This document shows positions 1-8,289 of a DNA stretch of 64,000 nucleotides, one piece after another; the first letter of the stretch is position 1, and each line of letters begins with the position of its first letter. Made by a program: the position numbers and the translations under genes. The notes below the pieces were generated by a model. The model was not told where the DNA came from. It did not search any database and was given only the letters and a program-made list of their open reading frames with translations. Where the stretch lies: contig JAGABT010000016.1 of NCBI GenBank assembly GCA_017614505.1, forward strand, positions 310,001-374,000, read 5' to 3'. Source of the DNA: Selenomonadaceae bacterium (GTDB lineage: Bacteria > Bacillota > Negativicutes > Selenomonadales > Selenomonadaceae).

Positions 1-69
1 GCTGGCAATGCACGCGCCGATAAATTTTTCCTCGTTGCGCGCCAGAATCACCACTGACACCTTAGCCAT
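1..69 (-). CDS. Glycosyltransferase family 2, N-terminal fragment
   Basis: Only the first 23 codons are inside the window; the gene runs off the left edge. The reading begins MAKVSVVILARNEEKFIG, the typical first beta-strand and NE-E nucleotide-sugar contact of GT-A fold family 2 glycosyltransferases (S-V-V-I-x-A-R-N-E-E). An SD-like GGAGGA lies a few bases upstream of the ATG. The gene is divergent from ung. Acceptor, sugar and full domain structure cannot be told from this fragment. Confidence 0.75.
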   Translation of the reverse strand, partial: MAKVSVVILARNEEKFIGACIAS

Positions 70-85
70 TTGAATCCTCCAAATC

Positions 86-114
86 TTGACAATTCGCCAT
101 TCGATGTCTAAGAT
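86..114 (+). promoter_or_regulatory. Sigma-A promoter for ung
   Basis: TTGACA at 86-91, a 17-bp spacer and TAAGAT at 109-114, about 35 bp before the ung SD. It is the only good promoter match in this short divergent region. Confidence 0.7.
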
Positions 115-156
115 TGTAACCGTTGAAAAATTTTTTTGCAACAGGAGGGGTGAATC

Positions 157-831
157 TTGAAAATTTTCAGGAATGACTGGGCGGAATACCTCGACGCCGA
201 GCTGGAGAAGCCGTACTATCAGGATTTGCGGCAGTTTCTTATCGGCGAGTACCGTCATCAGAAAATTTACCCCGACATGTACGATATTTTCAACGCGCTG
301 CACTACACGAGCTACGCCGCAACGAAAGTTGTAATTCTGGGGCAGGACCCGTACCACGAGCCAGGGCAGGCGCATGGCTTGAGCTTTTCGGTGCTGCCGA
401 ATGTTCCGCCGCCGCCGTCACTGCAAAATATTTTCAAGGAACTCCACGAAGATTTGGGCTGCAAAATTCCGAACAACGGCTGTCTGAAATTCTGGACGGA
501 GCAGGGCGTATTACTATTGAACACGGTGCTGACAGTGCGGGCGCACGTGGCAAATTCTCACAGGGGCAAGGGCTGGGAAATTTTCACTGACAGAATTATT
601 TCGCTCCTCAACGAGCATGAAAGACCGATAGCATTTATTCTTTGGGGACGCCCTGCCCGCGCGAAAAAGTCCATGATAACCAATCCGCGCCACTTTATCG
701 TTGAGTCGGCGCACCCCAGCCCGCTTTCCGCGTTCAACGGATTTTTCGGCAGCAGACCTTTTTCAAAGGTGAATAATTTTCTGGCGTCCGTCGGCGAAAC
801 GCCAATCGACTGGCAGATTCCTGACGTTTGA
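157..831 (+). CDS. ung: Uracil-DNA glycosylase
   Basis: Family 1 uracil-DNA glycosylase, which removes uracil from DNA to start base-excision repair. The water-activating motif [18 protein letters not shown] and the DNA-intercalating HPSPLSA motif near the C-terminus are both present, and 224 residues is the normal family length. The start is TTG, chosen because GGAGGGG lies 6 bp upstream and the family N-terminus fits. Transcribed from its own promoter. A second promoter overlaps its stop codon and drives the next gene, so the two need not be co-transcribed. Confidence 0.96.
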   Translation: MKIFRNDWAEYLDAELEKPYYQDLRQFLIGEYRHQKIYPDMYDIFNALHYTSYAATKVVILGQDPYHEPGQAHGLSFSVLPNVPPPPSLQNIFKELHEDLGCKIPNNGCLKFWTEQGVLLLNTVLTVRAHVANSHRGKGWEIFTDRIISLLNEHERPIAFILWGRPARAKKSMITNPRHFIVESAHPSPLSAFNGFFGSRPFSKVNNFLASVGETPIDWQIPDV

Positions 832-857
832 CAAGACGCCACGATTTAAAATAAAAT
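828..857 (+). promoter_or_regulatory. Promoter overlapping the ung stop codon
   Basis: TTGACA at 828-833, 18-bp spacer, TAAAAT at 852-857. The -35 contains the end of ung. The -10 covers the ATG at 856, so transcription would start after that ATG; this argues that the SufC-like protein starts at the later ATG (892). Confidence 0.6.
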
Positions 858-891
858 GTATGGTACTATTTTGACTGGCGGTGAACAGCTT

Positions 892-1629
892 ATGCTTGAA
901 ATAAAAAATCTTCGCGCAGGCGTCGACGGCAGGGAAATTCTGCGCGGATTGAGTTTGACGGTCGGCACCGGCGAAATTCACGTGATTCTCGGTCCGAACG
1001 GTTCCGGCAAATCCACGCTCATGAATGTTATTCTCGGTCACCCGAAGTACGAAATTACCGGCGGCTCGATGATTTTTGACGGCGAAGATTTAACTGCGCT
1101 GAAAACTTTTGAGCGGGCGCGGCGCGGAATTTTTCTTTCGTTCCAGACGCCGGAGGAAATTCCAGGTATAACCGTGGAGAATATGATTCGGACGGCGGCG
1201 CAGGCTGTCAGCGGCGAGAAAATTAAAATTCTGCCCTTCCGCAAAAAGCTCTACGCCATGATGGACGAACTCCAGATTGACAGGGAATACGCCAGCCGAT
1301 ACATGAACGTTGGCTTCAGCGGCGGCGAGAAAAAGCGCAATGAAATTCTTCAGCTCTTAATGCTTGAGCCGAAACTGGCGCTGCTGGACGAAACCGATTC
1401 AGGTCTTGACGTTGACGCAGTGCAGATTGTTTCGAGCGGCGTGGCGAAATTCCACAGCGCGGAAAATTCCTGTATAATCATCACGCATAACACGCAGATT
1501 TTGAAGAGCCTGACTGTCGACAGGGCGCATGTCCTGCTGAACGGGCGGATTGTTAAGAGCGGCGGCGCGGAACTCGTCGCTGAAGTTTCGGAGCGCGGCT
1601 ACGCACATTTTGAAAAGGAGTTTTCATGA
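892..1629 (+). CDS. sufC: SufC-like ABC ATPase
   Basis: Soluble ABC ATPase of the SufC type, which in the SufBCD complex powers Fe-S cluster assembly. Seen: Walker A GPNGSGKSTL, the SufC-type signature FSGGEKKRNE and the Walker B/D-loop segment LLDETDSGLDVDA, which is diagnostic of SufC rather than transport ATPases. From the ATG at 892 the protein is 245 residues, the usual SufC length; an ATG 36 bp upstream lies in the promoter -10 and was not used. Oddity: no sufB or sufD is next to it. The following gene is an S41 protease overlapping by ATGA, so either the scaffold genes are elsewhere or this ATPase has another partner. Confidence 0.85.
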   Translation: MLEIKNLRAGVDGREILRGLSLTVGTGEIHVILGPNGSGKSTLMNVILGHPKYEITGGSMIFDGEDLTALKTFERARRGIFLSFQTPEEIPGITVENMIRTAAQAVSGEKIKILPFRKKLYAMMDELQIDREYASRYMNVGFSGGEKKRNEILQLLMLEPKLALLDETDSGLDVDAVQIVSSGVAKFHSAENSCIIITHNTQILKSLTVDRAHVLLNGRIVKSGGAELVAEVSERGYAHFEKEFS

Positions 1630-2816
1630 TTATAAAAAGACTCGCGTGGATTGTCCTGACGGCGTTTATCGGCGCGCTGGGCATAGTCGTAGGATTTTGC
1701 GTGGCGCAGGGGATTAACGCGAAAAATCTCACCAATCTCGCAAGATTCATCGGCGCAATGAATTTTATCGAGACCCATTACGTGCAGGAAGTCGATGAAG
1801 ATAAACTGGTCGACGGCGCCATAAGCGGAATGGTTCGCTCGCTGGGCGACCCGCATTCGATTTACCTTGAGCCGAAACTCTACAGCCAGCTCAAAGCGGA
1901 TACCACCGGCAGTTTCGGCGGAATTGGCGTGTACATGGGCTTCCGCGAAAACAGCGTCTACGTGCTTGGCGTCATTCCCGACAGCCCTGGCGAAAAGGCT
2001 GGGCTTATGACGGGCGATTCGATTCTGGAGGTCGATTCTACGCCGATAAGTGAAATTGAGCCTGGCGAAGTCGCGCTGAAAATTCGCGGCGAAGTCGGCA
2101 GCACTGTCAAACTTCTGATTCACCGCGAAGGCGAGGAGGATAAAACCTACACGATAACCCGCGACGTTATCAAGGTGCAGACCGTGACTGAAAAAATGCT
2201 CGACGACCGCGTTGGCTACATCAGAATTTCCAACTTCAGCGAGAATACCGGCAAGGAATTTAAAACCGCGCTGAAAAATCTTGAGAATCAGGGAATGCGC
2301 GGCGTTATTTTGGATTTGCGGCAAAATCCTGGCGGCGTCATAACCAGCTGCGTCGAAATTGCCAACGAAATTGTTCCCGCCGGTCCAGTTGTCTCGGTAG
2401 TCCAGCGCGACGGCGAAAAAGAAGTTTACATGTCGAATCTCGACCACCCGAAATTCCCAATCGTAGTTTTGATCGACCAGAACAGCGCCAGTGCGTCCGA
2501 ACTTTTATCCGGCGCGCTGCAGGATACCAAGGCGGCGTTCATTGTCGGCACGAAGTCTTATGGCAAGGGCTCGGTGCAGACGGTTATGCCGCTGTTTCAG
2601 GACGACGGCTTGAAGCTGACGATTGCGAAGTACTATACGCCGAACGGCAGGAGCATTGACGGTATTGGAATTGAGCCGGACGTGACGGTTGAACTTGACC
2701 ACCCGCTGATTATCAGCCGCGAGATTAACGCTAATAATTTCGACGACGCGCAGATTTTGAAGGCGGAGGAAATTTTGAACGGACAAATTGACGCTGGGAA
2801 AATTCTGTTCGACTGA
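1626..2816 (+). CDS. S41 family C-terminal processing peptidase
   Basis: Carboxy-terminal processing protease (CtpA/Prc-like), a periplasmic or membrane-anchored serine protease. N-terminal membrane segment (about residues 5-28) with no Cys for lipidation. The PDZ domain follows (GVYMGF through the SPGEKAGLMTGDSI carboxylate-binding loop). The catalytic domain has the nucleophile region SASASELLSGALQD and the Lys of SYGKGSVQT, the Ser/Lys dyad. Length of 396 residues is typical. It overlaps the SufC-like stop codon (ATGA), indicating translational coupling. Confidence 0.93.
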   Translation: MIIKRLAWIVLTAFIGALGIVVGFCVAQGINAKNLTNLARFIGAMNFIETHYVQEVDEDKLVDGAISGMVRSLGDPHSIYLEPKLYSQLKADTTGSFGGIGVYMGFRENSVYVLGVIPDSPGEKAGLMTGDSILEVDSTPISEIEPGEVALKIRGEVGSTVKLLIHREGEEDKTYTITRDVIKVQTVTEKMLDDRVGYIRISNFSENTGKEFKTALKNLENQGMRGVILDLRQNPGGVITSCVEIANEIVPAGPVVSVVQRDGEKEVYMSNLDHPKFPIVVLIDQNSASASELLSGALQDTKAAFIVGTKSYGKGSVQTVMPLFQDDGLKLTIAKYYTPNGRSIDGIGIEPDVTVELDHPLIISREINANNFDDAQILKAEEILNGQIDAGKILFD

Positions 2817-2817
2817 A

Positions 2818-3615
2818 ATGTTTGAATTTGAGTTCATGCGCAACGCGTTATGCGCAGTAGTTTTAGTGACGCCGCTTTTCGGAATTTTGTCGACGATGGT
2901 AGTTTCAAACCGAATGGCGTTTTTTTCAGATTCGCTGGGACACGGCGCGTTCACAGGCATAGCGCTGGGCGCGCTTTTTGGTGTCGGCTCGGAAATTTTC
3001 GGACTGCTGGCGTTCTCAGTAATTTTCGCGCTGCTGATAACCTTCATAAAAAATCGGGCGCACAGCGGCGCGGATACGGTAATTGGCGTGTTCAGTTCGA
3101 CGGCGATAGCGCTGGGTTTAATGCTTATGTCGGCGGGCGGGCAGTTCAACAAATTCTCGCGGTTTCTGATAGGCGACCTGCTGAGCATAACGCAGGAAGA
3201 TTTATTTGCGCTGGCGGCAGTATTCGTAGCGGTAATAGTGGCGTGGATTTTTCTGTTTAACCGGCTGCTGATTTCCTCGGTGAACAAGACGCTCGCGCGG
3301 AGCCGCGGGATTAAAACGCAGGCAGTCGAATCGATTTTCGCGGTCATGCTGGCGGTGGTCGTGGCGCTGTCAATCCAGTGGGTCGGGATTTTGATAATCA
3401 ACGCGCTGTTGGTCTTACCGGCGGCGGCGGCAAGGAACGTCACCAATTCCGTGAAACCGTACCACGCGCTGAGCGTAGCCGTCGCGCTGGCATCAGGATT
3501 AACCGGCTTATTTCTGGCGTATGAGCTGAACTCGGCGGCGGGTTCGACGATAGTTGTAGTAGCGGCGGCAATTTATTTCGTCACGCTGATTTTGAAGCCG
3601 CGATTCGTAAAGTGA
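2818..3615 (+). CDS. Metal ABC transporter permease (ZnuB/MntB family)
   Basis: Multi-pass membrane protein of the ABC-3 family, which imports Zn, Mn or Fe with a separate ATPase and binding protein. Diagnostic SDSLGHGAFTGIALG near the N-terminus and SIQWVGILIINALLVLPAAAARN later match the ZnuB/TroC fold; about 8 hydrophobic segments. The ATG immediately after the preceding stop was chosen over an upstream TTG inside that gene because the family N-terminus begins about here. No cognate ATPase or binding protein is adjacent, so it is an orphan permease; partnership with the SufC-like ATPase two genes upstream is conceivable but would be unusual. Confidence 0.85.
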   Translation: MFEFEFMRNALCAVVLVTPLFGILSTMVVSNRMAFFSDSLGHGAFTGIALGALFGVGSEIFGLLAFSVIFALLITFIKNRAHSGADTVIGVFSSTAIALGLMLMSAGGQFNKFSRFLIGDLLSITQEDLFALAAVFVAVIVAWIFLFNRLLISSVNKTLARSRGIKTQAVESIFAVMLAVVVALSIQWVGILIINALLVLPAAAARNVTNSVKPYHALSVAVALASGLTGLFLAYELNSAAGSTIVVVAAAIYFVTLILKPRFVK

Positions 3616-3749
3616 CTGGAGGCGTTACAGCATAGCCCCGCCGCCGGATAAATGTTTTTCCTTTCCACGCTCAACCAGAATAAATCTGCGCGACCGGCAA
3701 AAATATTTTCCGCTCTGAAGAAATTCGGGGCGATTTTTTTTGCGCTATC

Positions 3750-3758
3750 TGCTATAAT
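3750..3758 (+). promoter_or_regulatory. Extended -10 promoter
   Basis: TGCTATAAT, an extended -10 with no good -35, about 30 bp upstream of the SD of the EamA gene. It lies inside the longest possible upstream extension of that frame and so supports the shorter start. Confidence 0.6.
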
Positions 3759-3789
3759 TTACAAAAAATTTTCGACTGAAGGAATAATT

Positions 3790-4689
3790 TTGAGCAGAAA
3801 TTTGGCGATGATTTTAGTGGCTCTGTCGGGCGTGTGCTGGGCGAGCTCCGGCGTAGCGGCGCAGGATTTTTTCCAGCATTCGACGAAAGTGCCAATGGAG
3901 CTGACCAACGTGCGAATATGCGTGGCGGGCTTGTTGATGCTCGTGATTTTATTTTTGCGCGGGCAGTTCAAATGGTCGGCGGCGCGCATGAATCGCAAGC
4001 CGAAACTCTGGCTGTACCTGCTGATTTACGGGATAATCGGAATTGTTATGGTGCAGTTCACGTACTTCAAGGCAATTTCAATCGGCGGGGCGGCGGCAAC
4101 CACGGTAATTCTGTCAGCAACGCCGGCGATGGTCGTGATCTGGGAGTCGCTCTGCCACAGAAAATTTCCGGCGCCAATAGACATAGCGGCGGTGATTCTG
4201 GCGATAGTCGGCGTGTTCCTGCTGGTAACGGGCGGCGATACTTCGAAAATTCTGGTGCCGCTGGGCTGCGTAGTTTGGAGCCTGTCGAGCGGCGCGGCGT
4301 TCGCGTTCAGCATGATTTTCGGCAAAGTTTTATTCGCAGAAAGGATAAATCCGGCGTTCATGACGAGCGTTGGAATGTTCGTGGGCGGTCTGCTGACATT
4401 CGCGCTGATTGACGAATTTGACTGGGCGCCGTTCTTCGCGCCGGACGCAATTTTCAACGTGGCGTGGATAATAATTTTCGGGACGGTCATAGCGTTCTGG
4501 ATTTTCAACGCGGGCTTGAAATTCCTGACGCCGGAGGAAGCGGCGCTGACTGAGCTGGCGGAGCCGGTTGCGGCGGTCGTGATTAGCTATTTCGTGTTCG
4601 GGAAGGCGTTCGGCTTAGTCGAATCGTTCGGGATAATTCTGGTGCTGCTGGCGGTTTTGTCGCCGGTTATCGCTAAAAAATTTGCGTGA
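3790..4689 (+). CDS. EamA/DMT family transporter
   Basis: Ten-helix drug/metabolite transporter with two EamA repeats. The first begins at the N-terminus (MILVALSGVCWASSGV), the second around the middle (LVPLGCVVWSLSSGAAFAFS). The C-terminal LTPEEAALTELAEPVAAVV is the conserved helix 9 segment. The TTG start is preceded by GAAGGA and by a promoter inside the longer frame; this gives about 299 residues, the usual size. Substrate is not predictable (amino-acid or metabolite export is common in the family). It stands alone between its own promoter and the next membrane protein. Confidence 0.88.
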   Translation: MSRNLAMILVALSGVCWASSGVAAQDFFQHSTKVPMELTNVRICVAGLLMLVILFLRGQFKWSAARMNRKPKLWLYLLIYGIIGIVMVQFTYFKAISIGGAAATTVILSATPAMVVIWESLCHRKFPAPIDIAAVILAIVGVFLLVTGGDTSKILVPLGCVVWSLSSGAAFAFSMIFGKVLFAERINPAFMTSVGMFVGGLLTFALIDEFDWAPFFAPDAIFNVAWIIIFGTVIAFWIFNAGLKFLTPEEAALTELAEPVAAVVISYFVFGKAFGLVESFGIILVLLAVLSPVIAKKFA

Positions 4690-4701
4690 GGAAGGTTGAG
4701 A

Positions 4702-6252
4702 ATGCGGGAGAAATTTTTAACGGCGGCGGTTGCGCTGATAATTTTCGCGGTGATGTTCGCGCTGAATGATTTAATGCCGCTGCACAGGGACGATTACGAT
4801 TACTCTCTGATTTGGGGAACGGCGGCGCACATAAATTCGCTGTCGGACGTGTTTGAATCGACGTGGCAACATTACTTTTTACACGGCGGGCGGCTGGTAA
4901 CGGTTTTCTGGCTGAATTTATTTTTGTGGCTGGGAAAATTTCCGTTCGACGCGGCGAATGCGCTTATGTTCGTCGCGCTGGTGATTCTGATTTACGTACA
5001 CGCGCGGCGGGCGCTGAAGTTCGACGAGCCGTGGATTCTGGCGGCAGCGGGATTATTAACGTGGCTGTGCCTGCCGCATTTCGGTGAAGTGGCTGTCTGG
5101 AAGAGCGGCTCGACGGTTTATCTCTGGTCAGCGGTGCCGGTAGCGTTGTTCCTGCTGCCGTTCAATCTGGCGCTGGCGGGGCGGAAGTTCAGCGGAAAAT
5201 TTTTCGTAGTTGGAATGTTCGCGCTGGGGATTCTGGCGGGCTGTTCGGTAGAAAATCTGGCGGTGACGGTTACGCTCTTTTCGCTGGCGGCGGCAGTGCG
5301 CCTGAAAGTGCCGTGGATGGCGGCGGGCGCGCTCGGAAATTTAATCGGACTGGTTGCACTTTTAGCGGCGCCTGGAAATTTCGTGCGGTACGACGCGCAG
5401 GGCGCAGGCAAGGGAATTTTGTCGCACATTGGAAACCAGATAGCGGGCAACGCGGAAATGCTGATATTCCTGCTGCCGGTGATTCTGCTGATGTTCTGCG
5501 CGCTTGGGATTTTGAGAAATACGACGCCGAAACCGCCGCGCGTCAGCAAAGTTTTAGTTGGAGCGATTGGAATTTTCGTAGTGTCGTACTTCGGCGGCAA
5601 TTTGATAAGCGGGGCAATTCGTGACTTTTGCGCGGGAGTGATTTTTCCGGAGCTCAATCCGAGCGTGAAATTCGTGGAGCGGTTCGATAATTTTATGGCG
5701 AAGTCCGAGGAATTTGTGATTTACGCGCTGATACTGGCGGCGATATTCCTGCCGCTGAAAAATTCGCTGGGCGTGGCGAAAGTCAACCTGCGCGAGGCGT
5801 TGAAGTTCGAGCCGGTACGATACGCGGCGGCGCTTTTAGCATTGGCGCTGTTCAACAATCTGGTGATGATTGGCGCGCCAACATTTCCCGCGCGGGCAAC
5901 TTTCAGCTCCGTCGTGATGATTTTGATTGGCGCAGTGGCGATTCTGCGGATACCGGCTGTCACGGAAAAATTTTCGCGCAGCGTGATTTTGAAGGCGGGC
6001 GCATTGCTGATTGGCGGCTTCACGATAATTTCGGCGCTGGTTATCACTAAAAATCTTCGCGCAGAAAATGACGTTCGAATTTCCGCCGTGCAAAGAGCCG
6101 CCGCTGAAAATATGGACGAAGTGAGCTTCAAGCCCATTGAAATAAAAAATCGCGCGCTGCGTCACGTTTTCTACGTCGATTTTGACAACAGCGTCACGAC
6201 TGGCGGGCTTTGCAAATTTTACGGCATTAAAAAAATTTCTGTGGAGGAGTAG
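4702..6252 (+). CDS. Polytopic membrane protein, DUF6056-like
   Basis: About 516 residues with roughly 10-12 hydrophobic segments. The first loop carries acidic and aromatic residues (HRDDYDYSLIWG), followed by HGGRLVTVFWLN and later WKSGSTVYLWS and ENLAVTV. This layout recalls DUF6056 and other GT-C-like membrane proteins, where the D-D-Y and G-R motifs sit on the external face; I assign the family from memory with moderate confidence. ATG 4702 was preferred to TTG 4696 because GAGGAAGG lies 6 bp before it. A soluble C-terminal tail of about 60 residues follows the last helix. Function unknown; a cell-envelope sugar transfer role is only a guess. Confidence 0.6.
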   Translation: MREKFLTAAVALIIFAVMFALNDLMPLHRDDYDYSLIWGTAAHINSLSDVFESTWQHYFLHGGRLVTVFWLNLFLWLGKFPFDAANALMFVALVILIYVHARRALKFDEPWILAAAGLLTWLCLPHFGEVAVWKSGSTVYLWSAVPVALFLLPFNLALAGRKFSGKFFVVGMFALGILAGCSVENLAVTVTLFSLAAAVRLKVPWMAAGALGNLIGLVALLAAPGNFVRYDAQGAGKGILSHIGNQIAGNAEMLIFLLPVILLMFCALGILRNTTPKPPRVSKVLVGAIGIFVVSYFGGNLISGAIRDFCAGVIFPELNPSVKFVERFDNFMAKSEEFVIYALILAAIFLPLKNSLGVAKVNLREALKFEPVRYAAALLALALFNNLVMIGAPTFPARATFSSVVMILIGAVAILRIPAVTEKFSRSVILKAGALLIGGFTIISALVITKNLRAENDVRISAVQRAAAENMDEVSFKPIEIKNRALRHVFYVDFDNSVTTGGLCKFYGIKKISVEE

Positions 6253-6258
6253 CATTTT

Positions 6259-6852
6259 ATGAATGAACAAATCAGCGAGTTCAAAAGCTGGATTCTCAGC
6301 CAGAAAATTCCCAGCGGCAAAGTTGAGGATACCGGCGACACGATTAGAATTTCGACGCCCAGCGCGACCGGCGAGGTCAATTTCCACGACCTTGACGTTT
6401 TCATTATCGAAATGAGCGTTGACAGCCGCGCGGACGGCGAGAATAAATTCTATCTGCACTTCGAGTTCAAGGATTTGCCCAGCGCGAAGGAAAATTTCAC
6501 GGCGATGCTACGCAGTCTCAATGAAACTAACAAGGCGCGCGTGCTGGAAATTCTGTTCTGCTGCACCGGCGGGCTGACGACTGGCTATTTCGCGGAAAAG
6601 CTCAACGAGGCGTCGGAGATTCTTGCGCGAAAGTTCGAGTTCGACGCTGTGCCTGCCGCGAAAGTCTACGAGGTCGGCGGCGACTACGATATTATCATGA
6701 TTGCGCCGCAGATTGGCTACGAGCTTCGGAAAATCAGCGAACAGTTTCCAGACACGCTGGTTATGAAAATTCCGCCGAAAGTTTTCGCCGCCTACGACGC
6801 CAACACGCTCATAAAATTTTTCAACTGGTTCGCACGCTACGGAATGGAGTGA
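6259..6852 (+). CDS. Unknown N-domain plus PTS EIIB-like domain (short paralogue)
   Basis: 197 residues, the first of three tandem paralogues. Residues 1-90 form a domain I do not recognise, with a strongly conserved core (GEVNFHDLDVFIIEM, then ADGENKFYLHFEFKDL). Residues about 95-190 resemble the lactose/cellobiose-type PTS EIIB domain: beta-strand, then a phosphate-loop with Cys (Cys101-Cys102, TGGLTTGYFAEKL), then IIMIAPQIGYELRKI, as in EIIB proteins. It ends where its longer sisters continue into a ROK-like domain, so it is either a naturally short member or a 3'-truncated copy. SD GGAGGAG precedes the ATG. Confidence 0.7.
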   Translation: MNEQISEFKSWILSQKIPSGKVEDTGDTIRISTPSATGEVNFHDLDVFIIEMSVDSRADGENKFYLHFEFKDLPSAKENFTAMLRSLNETNKARVLEILFCCTGGLTTGYFAEKLNEASEILARKFEFDAVPAAKVYEVGGDYDIIMIAPQIGYELRKISEQFPDTLVMKIPPKVFAAYDANTLIKFFNWFARYGME

Positions 6853-6858
6853 TTTATT

Positions 6859-8289
6859 TTGAAGGACGAAAAACTTGTCAGCGCGTTTAAGGAATGGATT
6901 CTCGCGCAGAAAATTCCCGACGCCGAAATTACTGACGCTGGCGATTCTGTCAAGATTTCCACGAGCTACGCCGCCGGTGAAGTCAATTTCCACGACCTTG
7001 ACGTTTTCATTATCGAAATGGTTCTGACTAATCTGGCGGACGGCGAAAATAAATTCTACCTGCACTTCGAGCTGAAGGATTTGGACTACGCGCAGGAACT
7101 TTTCAGCCAGATGGTTGAAACGCTCACCGATTTAAAAAATCAGCAGAGCGTGAAAATTCTGCTCAGCTGCACCGGCGGAATGACTACCAGCTTTTTCGCG
7201 CAGAAACTCAACGATGCCGTGAAACTCCTGTCGCTGGACTACGAATTTGCCGCCGTGCCGTTCCACCGCCTGTACAACGTCGGATTCGATTATTCGGCGA
7301 TACTGCTTGCGCCGCAGATTGCCTACGAGTTTCAGCACGTGCAGGATATTCTTCACGATAAGCTGGTACTCAAAATCCCGCCCAAAGTTTTTGCCAGCTA
7401 CGACACCGCCGAAATGCTCAAGTTCATTCACGCTGAGCTGGAAAAATTCACTAAGACTGTCGAGGAGCGCGCTATCGCCAAAGTTCGCGCAGGCTTGATT
7501 AAAAGTGACGCCAAAATCCTGTCAATCGCCGTCATGCCTTTTGGGCGCTACACCCGCATTGCCTACCGCATTTACGAAAAGGGCGTGCCGATTCTCAACG
7601 AAATGGTTATCAAGGGCAAGCTGAGCATTCTGCGCGATTTGCAGGATATTCTGGACACGGTTTCTCACCGCGCCGCCAAATACGATACCGTTGGAATTGC
7701 GATCAGCGGGATTGCGAACGCCGGTCATTTGCAGTTCAATTTTTACGGCGATATGAGTTTGAATTTGCAGGAGATTCTTGAGGAAAAATATCACGTGCCG
7801 GTTGTCATAACCAACAACGTCAACGCGGCGGTTCTCGGCTACTACGCGCAGCAGGACAAGTACCAGAATATCATGTTCTTTTCGCGTCCGAGGAATTTTC
7901 TGGCAAGCGGCTTGGGGCTTGTTATCAACGGCAAAATGATTCCAGGCGCGCACAATATCGCCGGTGAAGTGAAATTTCTGACGCGCGAATTTCTGGACGA
8001 AGAGGATATGGAAAGCTGGCGCAGGTATCAGATAATCGACTGGAGCAAAGTTCCTGACATAATCGCGCGGGAAATTCGCGCCGGAATTTCTGTCGTAGAC
8101 CCCGAGCTGGTTTGCATTCGCAGCGAAATGACGCCGTACATCAGCCAAATCCGAGAAAAATTAACCGAGTACATACCGCCGGAATATCTGCCGGATTTCG
8201 TCTACGTGCCGGACGCGGCGATGGCGGAATACATTCTGCTGGGGCAGATGATTTTGAGCCTTGAAGCATTGGAGGCGCGTAAAAAATGA
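6859..8289 (+). CDS. Unknown N-domain / EIIB-like / degenerate ROK fusion, copy 1
   Basis: 476 residues with three parts. N-domain 1-90 is shared with both neighbours. The EIIB-like domain is about 97-190 and carries Cys104 in the CTGGMTT phosphate loop and ILLAPQIAYEF. The ROK-like domain is about 215-476, recognisable by VGIAISGI, YHVPVVITNNVNAAVLGYY, GLGLVINGKMIPG and AGE. Key kinase features are altered: no D-x-G-G-T ATP loop at the start of the ROK part, the catalytic Asp of N-D-x-N is Asn (319-324), and the Cys cluster of the ROK zinc site is absent. I infer a sugar-sensing pseudokinase coupled to a phosphorylatable EIIB domain. TTG start with an upstream GGAG. Confidence 0.72.
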   Translation: MKDEKLVSAFKEWILAQKIPDAEITDAGDSVKISTSYAAGEVNFHDLDVFIIEMVLTNLADGENKFYLHFELKDLDYAQELFSQMVETLTDLKNQQSVKILLSCTGGMTTSFFAQKLNDAVKLLSLDYEFAAVPFHRLYNVGFDYSAILLAPQIAYEFQHVQDILHDKLVLKIPPKVFASYDTAEMLKFIHAELEKFTKTVEERAIAKVRAGLIKSDAKILSIAVMPFGRYTRIAYRIYEKGVPILNEMVIKGKLSILRDLQDILDTVSHRAAKYDTVGIAISGIANAGHLQFNFYGDMSLNLQEILEEKYHVPVVITNNVNAAVLGYYAQQDKYQNIMFFSRPRNFLASGLGLVINGKMIPGAHNIAGEVKFLTREFLDEEDMESWRRYQIIDWSKVPDIIAREIRAGISVVDPELVCIRSEMTPYISQIREKLTEYIPPEYLPDFVYVPDAAMAEYILLGQMILSLEALEARKK

